Below, in pieces: positions 12,963-20,568 of a DNA stretch of 39,826 nucleotides. Below the pieces are notes generated by a model, which saw nothing but the letters and a program-made list of their open reading frames with translations, was not told the origin of the DNA and searched no databases. The position numbers and the translations under genes are program-made. Origin of the DNA: a virus; IMG/VR virus record IMGVR_UViG_3300047174_000168, positions 1 to 39,826 of that record, one strand, 5' to 3'. Position 1 is the first letter of the stretch. Each line of letters starts with the position of its first letter.

Positions 12963-13707
12963 ATTGGCTGCGGCGATAGAAATGCCGGTGATCTCCGATG
13001 GTGTGCTGACCTGGCAGGGCAAGGAATGGGTCGAGGCTGAGCACCATCGCAACGTGGAGCGGCTGGGCGTTGAGGCGCTTGAACGGCTGCGGCAATCAGA
13101 GGACTTCCATGCCCGGCGAACCGGGCAGCACTTTGATCAGATGAACTCCGTCCTGTCGGATTTGCGGGCGCTGCGCGAGGAGTTACAACGATCTCAGGCC
13201 GATCTCGAAGGCGCGCGTGCGACCTACCGCGCGGAGCATGAGGTTGTGATGAGTGTGTGGGCGGCGCTGGGCATCGAAGATGCTGCGACTGCGCACGGTA
13301 TGACCTTGTCCCAGGCTGTGGCCGTCTGGGGGCGCAGGCCCAGAAAGATGGCGATCAACGATCTGTTCGATAAGAACGTTTCTCGGTGCCTGAAGTGGCA
13401 CCCTGGCGGCATTGAAGAATGGTCGGCGCTGGAGTGGGCCGGAGCGATGGCAGGTGAGGCTGGAGAAGCTGCGAACGCTGCGAAGAAGTTGAAGAGGGTT
13501 GAATCCCACCTGCAAAACATCAACGCTCCCGGGCGCGCGCTTATCGATGTCGATTCGGCTCGATCGTGCGTTGCGCAGGAAGTGGCAGACACGATCTTGT
13601 ATGGGCTGCTGTTGATGAAGCGTGTAGGTGTAGACAGCCCAGAAGACGTGATTCGGGATGTCTTCAATAAGAAATCCGAAGAGTACGGATTCCCCGAGCG
13701 CGTCTAG
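12952..13707 (+). CDS. MazG-like NTP pyrophosphohydrolase with N-terminal coiled coil
   Basis: 251 residues. The C-terminal half carries the all-alpha MazG metal site: E169-x2-E172 in GEAGEAANAAKKL and E210-x2-D213 in QEVADTILYG, ending DVFNKKSEEYGFPERV as in typical family members. It would hydrolyse nucleoside triphosphates or (p)ppGpp-related substrates, as phage MazG proteins do to favour phage growth. Residues 30-100 form a probable coiled coil (VERLGVEALERLRQSEDF...LRALREELQRSQADLEGARATYR) not usual in this family. It lies immediately upstream of the replication initiator. Confidence 0.8.
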   Translation: MEGELAAAIEMPVISDGVLTWQGKEWVEAEHHRNVERLGVEALERLRQSEDFHARRTGQHFDQMNSVLSDLRALREELQRSQADLEGARATYRAEHEVVMSVWAALGIEDAATAHGMTLSQAVAVWGRRPRKMAINDLFDKNVSRCLKWHPGGIEEWSALEWAGAMAGEAGEAANAAKKLKRVESHLQNINAPGRALIDVDSARSCVAQEVADTILYGLLLMKRVGVDSPEDVIRDVFNKKSEEYGFPERV

Positions 13708-13752
13708 CTTCTCTCGATCACCTTCACATTCACAACCGTTTCGAGGGGCACG

Positions 13753-15030
13753 TTGGTATACGAGATCGCAAACGCGGCGCTGGACCATGGTCCGCGCAAC
13801 AGGCCACGTCTGCGCCTGCTGCTGCTGGCGCTGGCGCGCCATGCGGATGAGTATGGCTTTGCCTACCCGTCCGTCGAGACGCTGGCGGAGAAGGCGCTGT
13901 GCGACGAACGCACGGTGAGCCGCATCCTGGACGAGCTGGAGCGCGGTGGATGGATCGCTGTGAGGCGCAAGGCGGTGTCTGGGAGGCACAATGCATACTT
14001 CATGAACCTGGCGAAGCTGAACGTTCGTCTGTGGCCCTCTGGAAGCTGCAGAGCGCCGGAGAAACAAAGGCCTCGACAGCTGTTGCACACGCAGCTGCTG
14101 CGGGTAAAGAGTGTAGTCTTCGCAAGCGCCGGAGGATCGGCGATCGGCGAAGCGGGATCGGCAGCGACCGAGCCTGGGGTAGGAGCAGCAAGAGCAGTGC
14201 CCGCAAGCGGTGTGACGCAACCACCGATCGGCGGGCAAGGACAGCAAGGCGGGGTAAGCGATGTGGAGAGCGACGGCTCTTCACCGATCGACCACGCGGG
14301 GAGCGACGCGGTAGGTTCACCGGGCGTTCTCGAATCGCAGCAAGGCGAGGCAAGCGGTTTGGAGAGTTTTCCACCGATCGGCCTCGCGCGGGATGACGGA
14401 GAAATCCCACCAGACATTTCGAGCATTCCCACCGGACATTTTGACCATTCCCACCGGACATTTTGCCCGCCCCTTTTAATTAAAGAATGTAATGAAGTAG
14501 AAAGACAACAACCCCCATACTCCGTAGGTTCTTTCCCCAAGTGTGGAAAAGTGCAAAAGCCAAAACTGCCTGGTGAAGGGCAAAGCGCGGGATTCGAGCC
14601 GCATGGGCAAACCCGCAACGGCGAAGGCGGCGCCCAGCGAGAACGAACAACGGCAAGTGCGCGAGGGGACCGGCGAGCGTGGGCACGGATGGAGCGCGAA
14701 GCAGGCATGTGCGAGGTGGCCGGCGTGGCCGTCGCTGCGGGCAGCGTGATGCGAGCGTGCGGCTTTACCGATTCGCGAATGCTGCAGGTGCTGGTGCAGG
14801 CGATGCAGGCCCGGCTGGCGGAGGATCGTGCAGCCGAGGTGCGCGACGTGGAGGCGAGTATGGTGCGCCAGTGGCGAGACTTCTGCGGCATACCAACGCA
14901 CGCGCTGCTGTGGCCGATGTCTGCGAAGAAGTTCTTCTGCGATGGGATTTGGGCCCGCGATGCGATGTGGCCGATCGACTGGGCGAAGATTCGGAGAGCC
15001 GGAACCGGCATGAATATCGCTTATGGATAA
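13753..15030 (+). CDS. Replication initiator-like protein with internal origin
   Basis: 425 residues. The only start in frame near the 5' end is TTG 13753, with GAGG about 7 bases upstream. Residues about 15-90 form a winged HTH (RLRLLLLALARHADEYGFAYPSVETLAEKALCDERTVSRIL...), the type used by phage O-like initiators. A Gly/Ser-rich linker (about 95-290) follows, and then a charged helical C-terminal domain (DRRAWARMEREAGM...AMWPIDWAKI). The linker DNA holds three 22-bp iterons and an AT-rich run (14401-14507). The arrangement is like lambda O, where the origin sits inside the gene. No helicase or helicase loader is seen in the window, so the host replisome is probably recruited directly. Confidence 0.75.
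   Translation: MVYEIANAALDHGPRNRPRLRLLLLALARHADEYGFAYPSVETLAEKALCDERTVSRILDELERGGWIAVRRKAVSGRHNAYFMNLAKLNVRLWPSGSCRAPEKQRPRQLLHTQLLRVKSVVFASAGGSAIGEAGSAATEPGVGAARAVPASGVTQPPIGGQGQQGGVSDVESDGSSPIDHAGSDAVGSPGVLESQQGEASGLESFPPIGLARDDGEIPPDISSIPTGHFDHSHRTFCPPLLIKECNEVERQQPPYSVGSFPKCGKVQKPKLPGEGQSAGFEPHGQTRNGEGGAQRERTTASARGDRRAWARMEREAGMCEVAGVAVAAGSVMRACGFTDSRMLQVLVQAMQARLAEDRAAEVRDVEASMVRQWRDFCGIPTHALLWPMSAKKFFCDGIWARDAMWPIDWAKIRRAGTGMNIAYG
14401..14507 (+). repeat. Three 22-bp iterons and AT-rich stretch, candidate phage origin
   Basis: Units at 14401-14422, 14423-14444 and 14445-14466 share TCCCACCRGACATTTY. Units 2 and 3 are nearly identical; unit 1 has a few changes. The period is exactly 22 bp (two helical turns) and is not a multiple of 3, so the three units are read in three different frames. 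Directly downstream, 14472-14507 is AT-rich (TTTTAATTAAAGAATGTAAT) in an otherwise GC-rich gene. Iterons beside an AT-rich DNA unwinding element inside an initiator gene are the classic form of a lambda-like origin. Confidence 0.75.
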
Positions 15031-15232
15031 TCGGCTTCACAAGGTATTGTGCAACCTGTTGCAATCGGGTCTTGGCATGTGAGATGGTTTTTCTGGAAGT
15101 TGCTCAGCGCGCCGATCCTGGACATCGGCACCCCCCTACGCGAAAGTTCTGGGGAGCAGTAGAGAGTTAGCGAAGCCGTCTCTAAATTCCGATATTCCTC
15201 TTCACAACTCCTAAAACTACAAGGTTGGTTCG
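15031..15232. promoter_or_regulatory. Intergenic region with a palindrome after the initiator gene
   Basis: About 200 bases without a gene. TGCAAC-CT-GTTGCA at 15050-15063 is a perfect 6-bp inverted repeat, extended by weaker pairing (ATTG/CAAT). A second inverted repeat, GCCGAT/ATCGGC, lies near 15112-15130. Neither is followed by a T run, so these look more like operator sites than terminators. It probably holds the control region for the genes from 15233. Confidence 0.35.
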
Positions 15233-15667
15233 ATGGCGAGAGTGCGTCAGCGTCAGCGCGTGCGCGACTGTGGCTACCTGTTGTTCGATACGAACACGTC
15301 GCTGGGATGGCGCTCGATCCAGCGCACGAGCTTTGCCCATGGCGAAGAGAAGGTCGCGCAACGGCAGTGGCGTCGTGTGAACGATGAGCATGGCCGTCAC
15401 GTCGGCTACCAGGCGATGCATCATGCGCCAAGCTTCTCGAACGGAGATGCGCTGCTCGCGATTCCGAGCTCGATGGCCTCGATCAGCATGCGCGAGATGC
15501 ATGCGAATGCAGGCCTGATGGGCCGCTCCGCAACCGCATCGCTGAGCGACGATGCCCGCGAGAGGCACTTCAACCGGAGGCGTCTGGTGCCGGAGTTCGA
15601 AGACTTCGTAGAGCGTGCAATCGCCAAGGTGCAGGAGTTTGGCGCGACACGGCTGGTGTGCAGTTGA
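15233..15667 (+). CDS. Unknown basic protein
   Basis: 144 residues, first gene after the origin-containing gene. Basic N terminus (MARVRQRQRVRD), a middle rich in Arg, His, Ser and Met (REMHANAGLMGRSATASL), and a helical C terminus. A DNA-binding role is possible from charge alone. No family recognised. Its stop overlaps the next frame. Confidence 0.45.
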   Translation: MARVRQRQRVRDCGYLLFDTNTSLGWRSIQRTSFAHGEEKVAQRQWRRVNDEHGRHVGYQAMHHAPSFSNGDALLAIPSSMASISMREMHANAGLMGRSATASLSDDARERHFNRRRLVPEFEDFVERAIAKVQEFGATRLVCS

Positions 15668-15918
15668 AGGATCTCCACCAAGCCGAGCGCGAGGGTAACC
15701 GCGACATCGTGATGGAGCCAAAGGTGTGCGAGGGGTTCTGTGGCGGATGCACCTTCTACCGGCCAGTACCGAACGGCACCCGAGGCGAAAAGCTGTGCGG
15801 CCGGTGCAGAGAGATTGAACGCAGGCGCGGATCTCCGGATCGCCCGAAGCCTGTGCGCAGTGTGCGCTTCGATGCTGGCAATGCATCGCGATACAAACCG
15901 CCCGGCTGGGTGATGTGA
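15658..15918 (+). CDS. Small Cys-rich zinc-binding protein
   Basis: 86 residues from GTG 15658, or 68 from ATG 15712. The core CEGFCGGC...LCGRC has two Cys pairs in a zinc ribbon, with a basic second half (ERRRGSPDRPKPVRSVR). The start is uncertain: GTG overlaps the previous gene by 10 bases but has no clear ribosome site; ATG is also poor. Role unknown. Confidence 0.45.
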   Translation: MQLKDLHQAEREGNRDIVMEPKVCEGFCGGCTFYRPVPNGTRGEKLCGRCREIERRRGSPDRPKPVRSVRFDAGNASRYKPPGWVM

Positions 15919-15928
15919 AGGGGTGGAG

Positions 15929-16321
15929 ATGAGCGCCGCGCCAAGGGCTGCAAAGCAGAGCACGCGAACGGCGAAACGAAAGGCGAATGTGGGAACCTTT
16001 ACGCAGTCTCAGGTAGACGACATGATCGCGAAGGCTGTCTTTGCCGCGTTGCAGGCCAAGCCGAAGGAGCCGATGTACTTCAAGTGGTTGCAGATTGCTG
16101 CCATCGTGATTGTGTGGTTTGCGCAGATGTGTTTTGAGGCTGGGTACTACGGCCAGCGGTTGAACAGCCTGGAAGCTGCGGTGCATGACCTGAGTGGCAA
16201 CACGATGCCGGCGAACACGATCCAAGCGAAGTTCGATGAGACGAACCACATGCAGAAGGTTCAGCAGGACGAGCTGACCGAGATTGCGAAAGAAGTGCAT
16301 GAGCTCAACGGGCGCAAGTGA
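15929..16321 (+). CDS. Membrane protein with coiled coil, possible holin-related protein
   Basis: 130 residues from ATG 15929. A polar, basic N terminus (about 45 residues) precedes one membrane helix (YFKWLQIAAIVIVWFAQMCF) and then a helical segment with heptads (RLNSLEAAVHDL...). The shape is like XhlA-type haemolysin/holin accessory proteins, but no clear family match is visible. It overlaps the next gene, suggesting they act together. Confidence 0.5.
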   Translation: MSAAPRAAKQSTRTAKRKANVGTFTQSQVDDMIAKAVFAALQAKPKEPMYFKWLQIAAIVIVWFAQMCFEAGYYGQRLNSLEAAVHDLSGNTMPANTIQAKFDETNHMQKVQQDELTEIAKEVHELNGRK

Positions 16322-16919
16322 CTGGGCGTTGCTGCGGCACAGGATTCGAGGCCTGATGCAGGTCGCGTACGATATGGGGCCGAGACGCGTTGCGACGGCT
16401 CTTGTGATGCTGGCGTTGGGACTGGCGATCTCCGCTACAGCCTACTACCGCAGCACGCTGAATCCGCGATTGCTGCATGGCGAGGAGCTGAGCTATGCGA
16501 CGGAGTGCTATCGCGAGATTCGCGAGGCGGATGCGAACGCGGAGTGGAACCCGACGATTCGAGCAGGCAGTGTGCAACGCGCGGAAGTAGCGCTGGCGAA
16601 GCTGGAAGGATATGCGCACACGAAGGAAGCGGCGCATGCGAAACGAGTGTTGCGGTACTACCTGGAATCGGTAAAAGAGCTTCCTCGGATGGATGAGCAG
16701 TGCACAGTGTTGCGATTGCCGTGGGGTCCGAGCGGAACTGCACAAGCGACGATGGAGCAGACGGTCCCTTTTCTGAAGTGTCTGTCGGCGAGGTCCGCAG
16801 TGGAGCGCAATATCCGCGCTTGCAGGAACGAGGCGCAGAGTTATCTGGAGCTCGGCCATCAGCCGCCGGTAGATACGTGCATTTACAACTTCGAGACGCC
16901 GGTGGTCGAGCGGCGTTGA
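16299..16919 (+). CDS. Membrane-anchored protein, periplasmic domain
   Basis: 206 residues, start chosen at ATG 16299 because AAAGAAG lies just upstream; a TTG at 16284 is also possible. After a positively charged N terminus (LRHRIRG..GPRRVAT) comes one membrane helix (ALVMLALGLAISATAYY), predicting a periplasmic remainder. The rest is helical with Cys residues at four positions that could pair. A spanin-like or signalling role are guesses. It overlaps the preceding membrane gene by 23 bases. Confidence 0.5.
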   Translation: MSSTGASDWALLRHRIRGLMQVAYDMGPRRVATALVMLALGLAISATAYYRSTLNPRLLHGEELSYATECYREIREADANAEWNPTIRAGSVQRAEVALAKLEGYAHTKEAAHAKRVLRYYLESVKELPRMDEQCTVLRLPWGPSGTAQATMEQTVPFLKCLSARSAVERNIRACRNEAQSYLELGHQPPVDTCIYNFETPVVERR

Positions 16920-16935
16920 TGAGTGGAGCGACGCA

Positions 16936-17214
16936 ATGACGACGCAGATCATCGTTACCCTGGTCGGTTACTTCGTATTCTCGGCTGCGGCGGGTGCGAT
17001 GGCTGCTCCGACAGAAGCGCAGACAGCGAGGTTTTATGGCTGGTTTTATCGATTCATTCAAAGGCTCGCTGCGAACGCTGATCGGGTTGCGGAAGCAAGG
17101 TTCGGCAACATCGCTGGACCTGCAACATCCTTCGGCGGTGCAAGTCTCAGCGCCACTCGAAGCGAGACCGTCATCGAGCAACATCTCGAGTCCACAAGTT
17201 CAGCAGCAAAGTAA
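16936..17214 (+). CDS. Small membrane protein
   Basis: 92 residues. An N-terminal hydrophobic segment with a possible cleavage site (VTLVGYFVFSAAAGAMAAP) is followed by an amphipathic helix (RFYGWFYRFIQRLAANADRVAEARFG), a feature of membrane-active peptides. An alternative gene start of the downstream frame (17036) lies inside this gene, but the 17240 start is better. Part of a small set of membrane genes upstream of the terminase. Confidence 0.45.
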   Translation: MTTQIIVTLVGYFVFSAAAGAMAAPTEAQTARFYGWFYRFIQRLAANADRVAEARFGNIAGPATSFGGASLSATRSETVIEQHLESTSSAAK

Positions 17215-17239
17215 CACCGCGAAAGCGGAGGAGAGCAGC

Positions 17240-17722
17240 ATGAGCACAACAGCCGTAGTAACTGAGCCGACGCAGGCAGCGCCGGTTCATGTGAGTTTCT
17301 GGAAGCGTCTCGAAGCGAAGGCAGAGGAACTGTTTCACATGCTTCCAAAGTGGGACGTTGTTGCATCGGATGCTCTGAAGGTCGCAGCGCCAATCACTGA
17401 GGAGATTCTTGATGTCGAAGACCCAGCGCTGGAAGCCGTGATTGCGCCGATCATCACAACCATCCAGACTAAGTTAGCGACTGCAGGCGTATTGATCGAT
17501 GGACTCGAAAAGAGCACATCGCTTACCAGTGCGCTCTCTGACGTGCAGGGCAACATCACGACGATCCTTGGTCTCGCCGAAGTCAAGAACTCGACGTCGG
17601 CTGCGAAGATCATCGCTCAGCTCAACCTGCTGTCGAGTGTAGTGGCTTCGATAGAAGGTGCGGTTGGGACACCGACTGCACCTGGAGTTACTTCGCCTAC
17701 TGCATCGGCAATCGCAGCTTAG
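17240..17722 (+). CDS. Phage protein with helical repeat-like region
   Basis: 160 residues from ATG 17240, which has GGAGGAGAG directly upstream; an earlier in-frame ATG at 17036 would overlap the previous gene. The central part is rich in Ile, Val, Ala and Leu with amphipathic periodicity (ITEEILDVEDPALEAVIAPIITTIQTKLATAGVLID). This resembles small proteins seen in soil phages near lysis or packaging genes; the function is not known. Its stop overlaps the HNH start by one base. Confidence 0.5.
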   Translation: MSTTAVVTEPTQAAPVHVSFWKRLEAKAEELFHMLPKWDVVASDALKVAAPITEEILDVEDPALEAVIAPIITTIQTKLATAGVLIDGLEKSTSLTSALSDVQGNITTILGLAEVKNSTSAAKIIAQLNLLSSVVASIEGAVGTPTAPGVTSPTASAIAA

Positions 17723-18120
17723 TGGCAAAGCGCCCATGCGCTCGACCAGGCTGTGTGGCGCTGGTCGAGCGTGGATACTGCGGTGCGTGCAAGCCGAAGC
17801 ACTCAGCAAGAGTGCTGGCTGAGCAGAAAAGACCAAGCGCGGCGAAGCGTGGCTACGGAAGACGCTGGCAAGCGACTCGCCTGGGATGGCTGAGGAAGCA
17901 TCCACTGTGCGCAAACGAAAGGGCTCATCTGCCTGCGTACGTTGCGGCGACTGATGTCGACCACATCGTGCCGCATCGAGGCGATATGAAGCTGTTCTGG
18001 GACCCGAGTAACTGGCAATCGCTTTGCGGTGAGTGTCACAGCTCGAAGACGGCGAGAGAAGATGGGGGATTCGGTCATAGGGTGGGGGTGGGTGAAATTT
18101 CTGCCAGACATCGCACGTAG
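17722..18120 (+). CDS. HNH endonuclease adjacent to terminase
   Basis: 132 residues from GTG 17722. Two Cys pairs (CARPGC and CGAC) precede the HNH core: DVDHIVPHRGD (Asp-His) and WQSLCGECHSSKTARED (Asn position filled by Trp-Gln context, CxxC and His). It resembles HK97 gp74, an HNH nuclease encoded next to terminase in many cos phages and needed for terminase cutting. Its position just before the small terminase gene supports a role in DNA packaging. Confidence 0.85.
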   Translation: MAKRPCARPGCVALVERGYCGACKPKHSARVLAEQKRPSAAKRGYGRRWQATRLGWLRKHPLCANERAHLPAYVAATDVDHIVPHRGDMKLFWDPSNWQSLCGECHSSKTAREDGGFGHRVGVGEISARHRT

Positions 18121-18187
18121 ACCGTTTGGACAAGAGAATCTTCGCTTCCACAAAAAACGCATTTCGGCCGAGGAAAACAGCTATGTA

Positions 18188-18238
18188 GCCACCTTTTCCG
18201 GTGGCAATTGATGCTTGTGATGGCCGCACGGGGCGGCC
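18188..18238. other. Two hairpins upstream of the terminase, candidate packaging site
   Basis: GCCACC/GGTGGC with a 6-base loop (18188-18205) and GGCCGC/GCGGCC with a 5-base loop (18222-18238) lie in the 144-base gap before the small terminase gene. In cos phages the cos region is usually here. The hairpins are seen directly; that they form cos is inference. Confidence 0.4.
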
Positions 18239-18264
18239 TGATGCGAGCAACAGAGGTTTAGCGG

Positions 18265-18708
18265 ATGGGTCGAAGGCGAACACCTACGGAGGATTTGGAG
18301 CGTCGTGGAGCATTCGATAAGAATCCTGCGCGTGGACGTGCGCGAGCCGATGAACCGCTCCCGACTGGTCAACTCGGCGGACCTCCTCCATCGTTCGGTG
18401 TGCCGGAGTCGCCAACCGGCAAAGAGCTTCGCGAAATATGGGCTGAGCTTGCCGAGGAAGCCAAGGAAGTCCTGCTCACCAGTGCCGATCGCAGCGTGTT
18501 TGAGATGGCGGTGCGTCTCAAGCAACGATGCCGTCGACCCGGCGCTAAGACGGGAGACTTCGCCCAGTTGAACAAGTATCTGTCGCAGATGGGCCTCAAT
18601 CCGGCGGACCGCTCGAAAGTAATCAGCGCGGGTGGGAGCTCAGCCCAAAATGAAGAAAACGAATGGGCAGAAATCGAAGCAGGCGCATCCGCTCTTCGAG
18701 TACAGTAA
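18265..18708 (+). CDS. Small terminase subunit (P27 family)
   Basis: 147 residues. The central helical part (PTGKELREIWAELAEEAKEVLLTSADRSVFEMAVRLKQR) and LNKYLSQMGLNPADRSKV near the end match the P27-type small terminase, which binds packaging DNA. It comes directly before the large subunit, and overlaps it by 59 bases. Confidence 0.85.
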   Translation: MGRRRTPTEDLERRGAFDKNPARGRARADEPLPTGQLGGPPPSFGVPESPTGKELREIWAELAEEAKEVLLTSADRSVFEMAVRLKQRCRRPGAKTGDFAQLNKYLSQMGLNPADRSKVISAGGSSAQNEENEWAEIEAGASALRVQ

Positions 18709-20410
18709 CCCGTTCGTCGAAAAGGCGATGCAGTATGGGCGGGAGGTGGTTGCTGGAGCAATCCCCGCATGCATTTACGTTCGCCAGGCATGCCAGCGTC
18801 ACCTTGACGATCTGCAGCGCTCGCTCGATCCCGTCTATCCGTATCGCTTCGACGAGCTGAAAGCCGCCCGGGTCTGCTGGTTCATCAGCAAGATGCCGCA
18901 TGTGAAAGGTAAGTGGGCTGTCCGGGTGCGTGGCGCGATGCCCAGGATCGTTCTGGAACCTTGGCAGTGTTTTGTTCTCTGTGTGATCTTCGGCTGGGTT
19001 CGCAAGAGCTCCGGTCTGCGTCGCTTCACGCGCGTGTACGAAGAGGTGCCACGCAAGAACGGTAAGTCGATTCAGGCGGCCGGTATCGGCCTTTACATGT
19101 TCGCGGCCGATGGAGAGAGCGGCGCCGAAGTCTTCTCCGGAGCCACCAAAGAGAAGCAGGCCATGGAGGTGTTTCGGCCCGCACGGCGCATGGCGATGCT
19201 CTCGCCGATGTTTCTCAAGAAATTCGACATCGAGGTCAATAAAAAGAGCCTTACCCGTTACGACGATAGCCGCTTCGAACCGCTGGTGAAGAATCCGGGC
19301 GATGGTTCTTCGCCCTCATGCGCGATCGTGGATGAGTATCACGAGCACGATACCTCAACGCTCTACGACGCGATGCAGACGGGCATGGGATCCCGCCAGC
19401 AGCCGCTTCTCTTCGTCATCACGACGGCTGGCTTCAACGTCGGCGGCCCGTGCTACCTGCTTCGTGCCGACGCAGTAAAGGTGCTGTCCGGAGCCGTTCA
19501 GGACGATCAGTTCTTTGCCATCATCTACACGCTCGACGAAGGAGACGACTGGAAGTCGGAAGAGTCGCTGCGCAAGTGCAACCCGAACTTTGGGGTATCG
19601 GTCTTCGAGGATTACCTGCTCGAGCAGCAGCAGCTCGCGATCAACTTTGCGCACAAACAGAACACGATCCTCACCAAGCACTTCGGCATCTGGACCAACG
19701 CCGCCAGCGCCTGGATGAACATGGAGAAGTGGAACGGGTGTGCGGATCCAACCCTCAAGATCGACGACTTCAAGGGGCAACAGTGCTGGGCCGGAAACGA
19801 TCTTGCGGCCAAGGTCGACCTTGCATCGAGAGCGCTCCTCTTCAAGCGGCGCGAGGATGACGGCCGCGACCACTACTACTACTTCGGCTACCACTATGCG
19901 CCGAAGCAGACGATTCAGGATGGAGCGCACCAGCACTATGAGCAGTGGATGCACTCGAAGTACCTCATCGCCGTCGAAGGCGCGGAGATTCGGCTCTCTC
20001 AGATCGAGCGGGACATCGATGCAGCGGCAGAGATCTACGACATGCAGGCCATCGCCTTCGATGAGTGGTCCGCTCTCCAGATGCAGCAGGAGCTGGCGGC
20101 GAAGTATGGCGACGATATCGTCGTCACCGTACCGCAGCGGGCGCAGTATCTCTCTGACCCGATGAAGGAGCTGCAAGCCGCCGTCTATGCCGGTCGGTTC
20201 CACCACAACGGTGATCCGGTGATGACATGGGCGATGAGCAACGTTGAAGTGCGCGAAGGCCAGAACGAAAGCTGGTTTCCGCGCAAAGGGCCAGACGAAA
20301 AGTTGAAGATCGACCCCGTCGCCGCGCTGATCACAGCGATGAATCGGGCGTACACAGCGCCGCCGGCGATGCCGTCGGTCTATGAGACAAGAGGTTTCGA
20401 ATGCTTCTAA
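18650..20410 (+). CDS. Large terminase subunit
   Basis: 586 residues from ATG 18650 (GTG 18632 also in frame); a GGTGGGAG site precedes it. The ATPase half shows a Walker A-like EVPRKNGKS and a Walker B CAIVDEYHEHD, and the C-terminal half has the RNase H-like nuclease signature DLAAKVDLASRALLF followed by acidic residues. It would power DNA packaging and cut concatemers. It belongs to the HK97-type terminase group that pairs with P27 small subunits. Downstream is a 55-residue gene overlapping by 10 bases. Confidence 0.95.
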   Translation: MKKTNGQKSKQAHPLFEYSNPFVEKAMQYGREVVAGAIPACIYVRQACQRHLDDLQRSLDPVYPYRFDELKAARVCWFISKMPHVKGKWAVRVRGAMPRIVLEPWQCFVLCVIFGWVRKSSGLRRFTRVYEEVPRKNGKSIQAAGIGLYMFAADGESGAEVFSGATKEKQAMEVFRPARRMAMLSPMFLKKFDIEVNKKSLTRYDDSRFEPLVKNPGDGSSPSCAIVDEYHEHDTSTLYDAMQTGMGSRQQPLLFVITTAGFNVGGPCYLLRADAVKVLSGAVQDDQFFAIIYTLDEGDDWKSEESLRKCNPNFGVSVFEDYLLEQQQLAINFAHKQNTILTKHFGIWTNAASAWMNMEKWNGCADPTLKIDDFKGQQCWAGNDLAAKVDLASRALLFKRREDDGRDHYYYFGYHYAPKQTIQDGAHQHYEQWMHSKYLIAVEGAEIRLSQIERDIDAAAEIYDMQAIAFDEWSALQMQQELAAKYGDDIVVTVPQRAQYLSDPMKELQAAVYAGRFHHNGDPVMTWAMSNVEVREGQNESWFPRKGPDEKLKIDPVAALITAMNRAYTAPPAMPSVYETRGFECF

Positions 20411-20568
20411 AACTGGCGCGCGCGATCGACGCTTCCGACGTGCTGGTCGTCGTGGGTGTCACCTCACTGATTGGAGGCATTGCGGCCATCCACAAGCCTT
20501 CCTCAGCCATCGTGTTCGGTGTGCTGTGCCTATACGTCTGGGTCTCGAAGCAGCGGAGGGCGACCTAG
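20401..20568 (+). CDS. Small membrane protein between terminase and portal
   Basis: 55 residues overlapping the terminase stop by 10 bases and ending immediately before the portal start. It has two hydrophobic helices (VLVVVGVTSLIGGIAAI and IVFGVLCLYVWV) split by a polar turn. Short membrane genes at this place are common in siphoviruses of GC-rich hosts. Function unknown. Confidence 0.55.
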   Translation: MLLKLARAIDASDVLVVVGVTSLIGGIAAIHKPSSAIVFGVLCLYVWVSKQRRAT

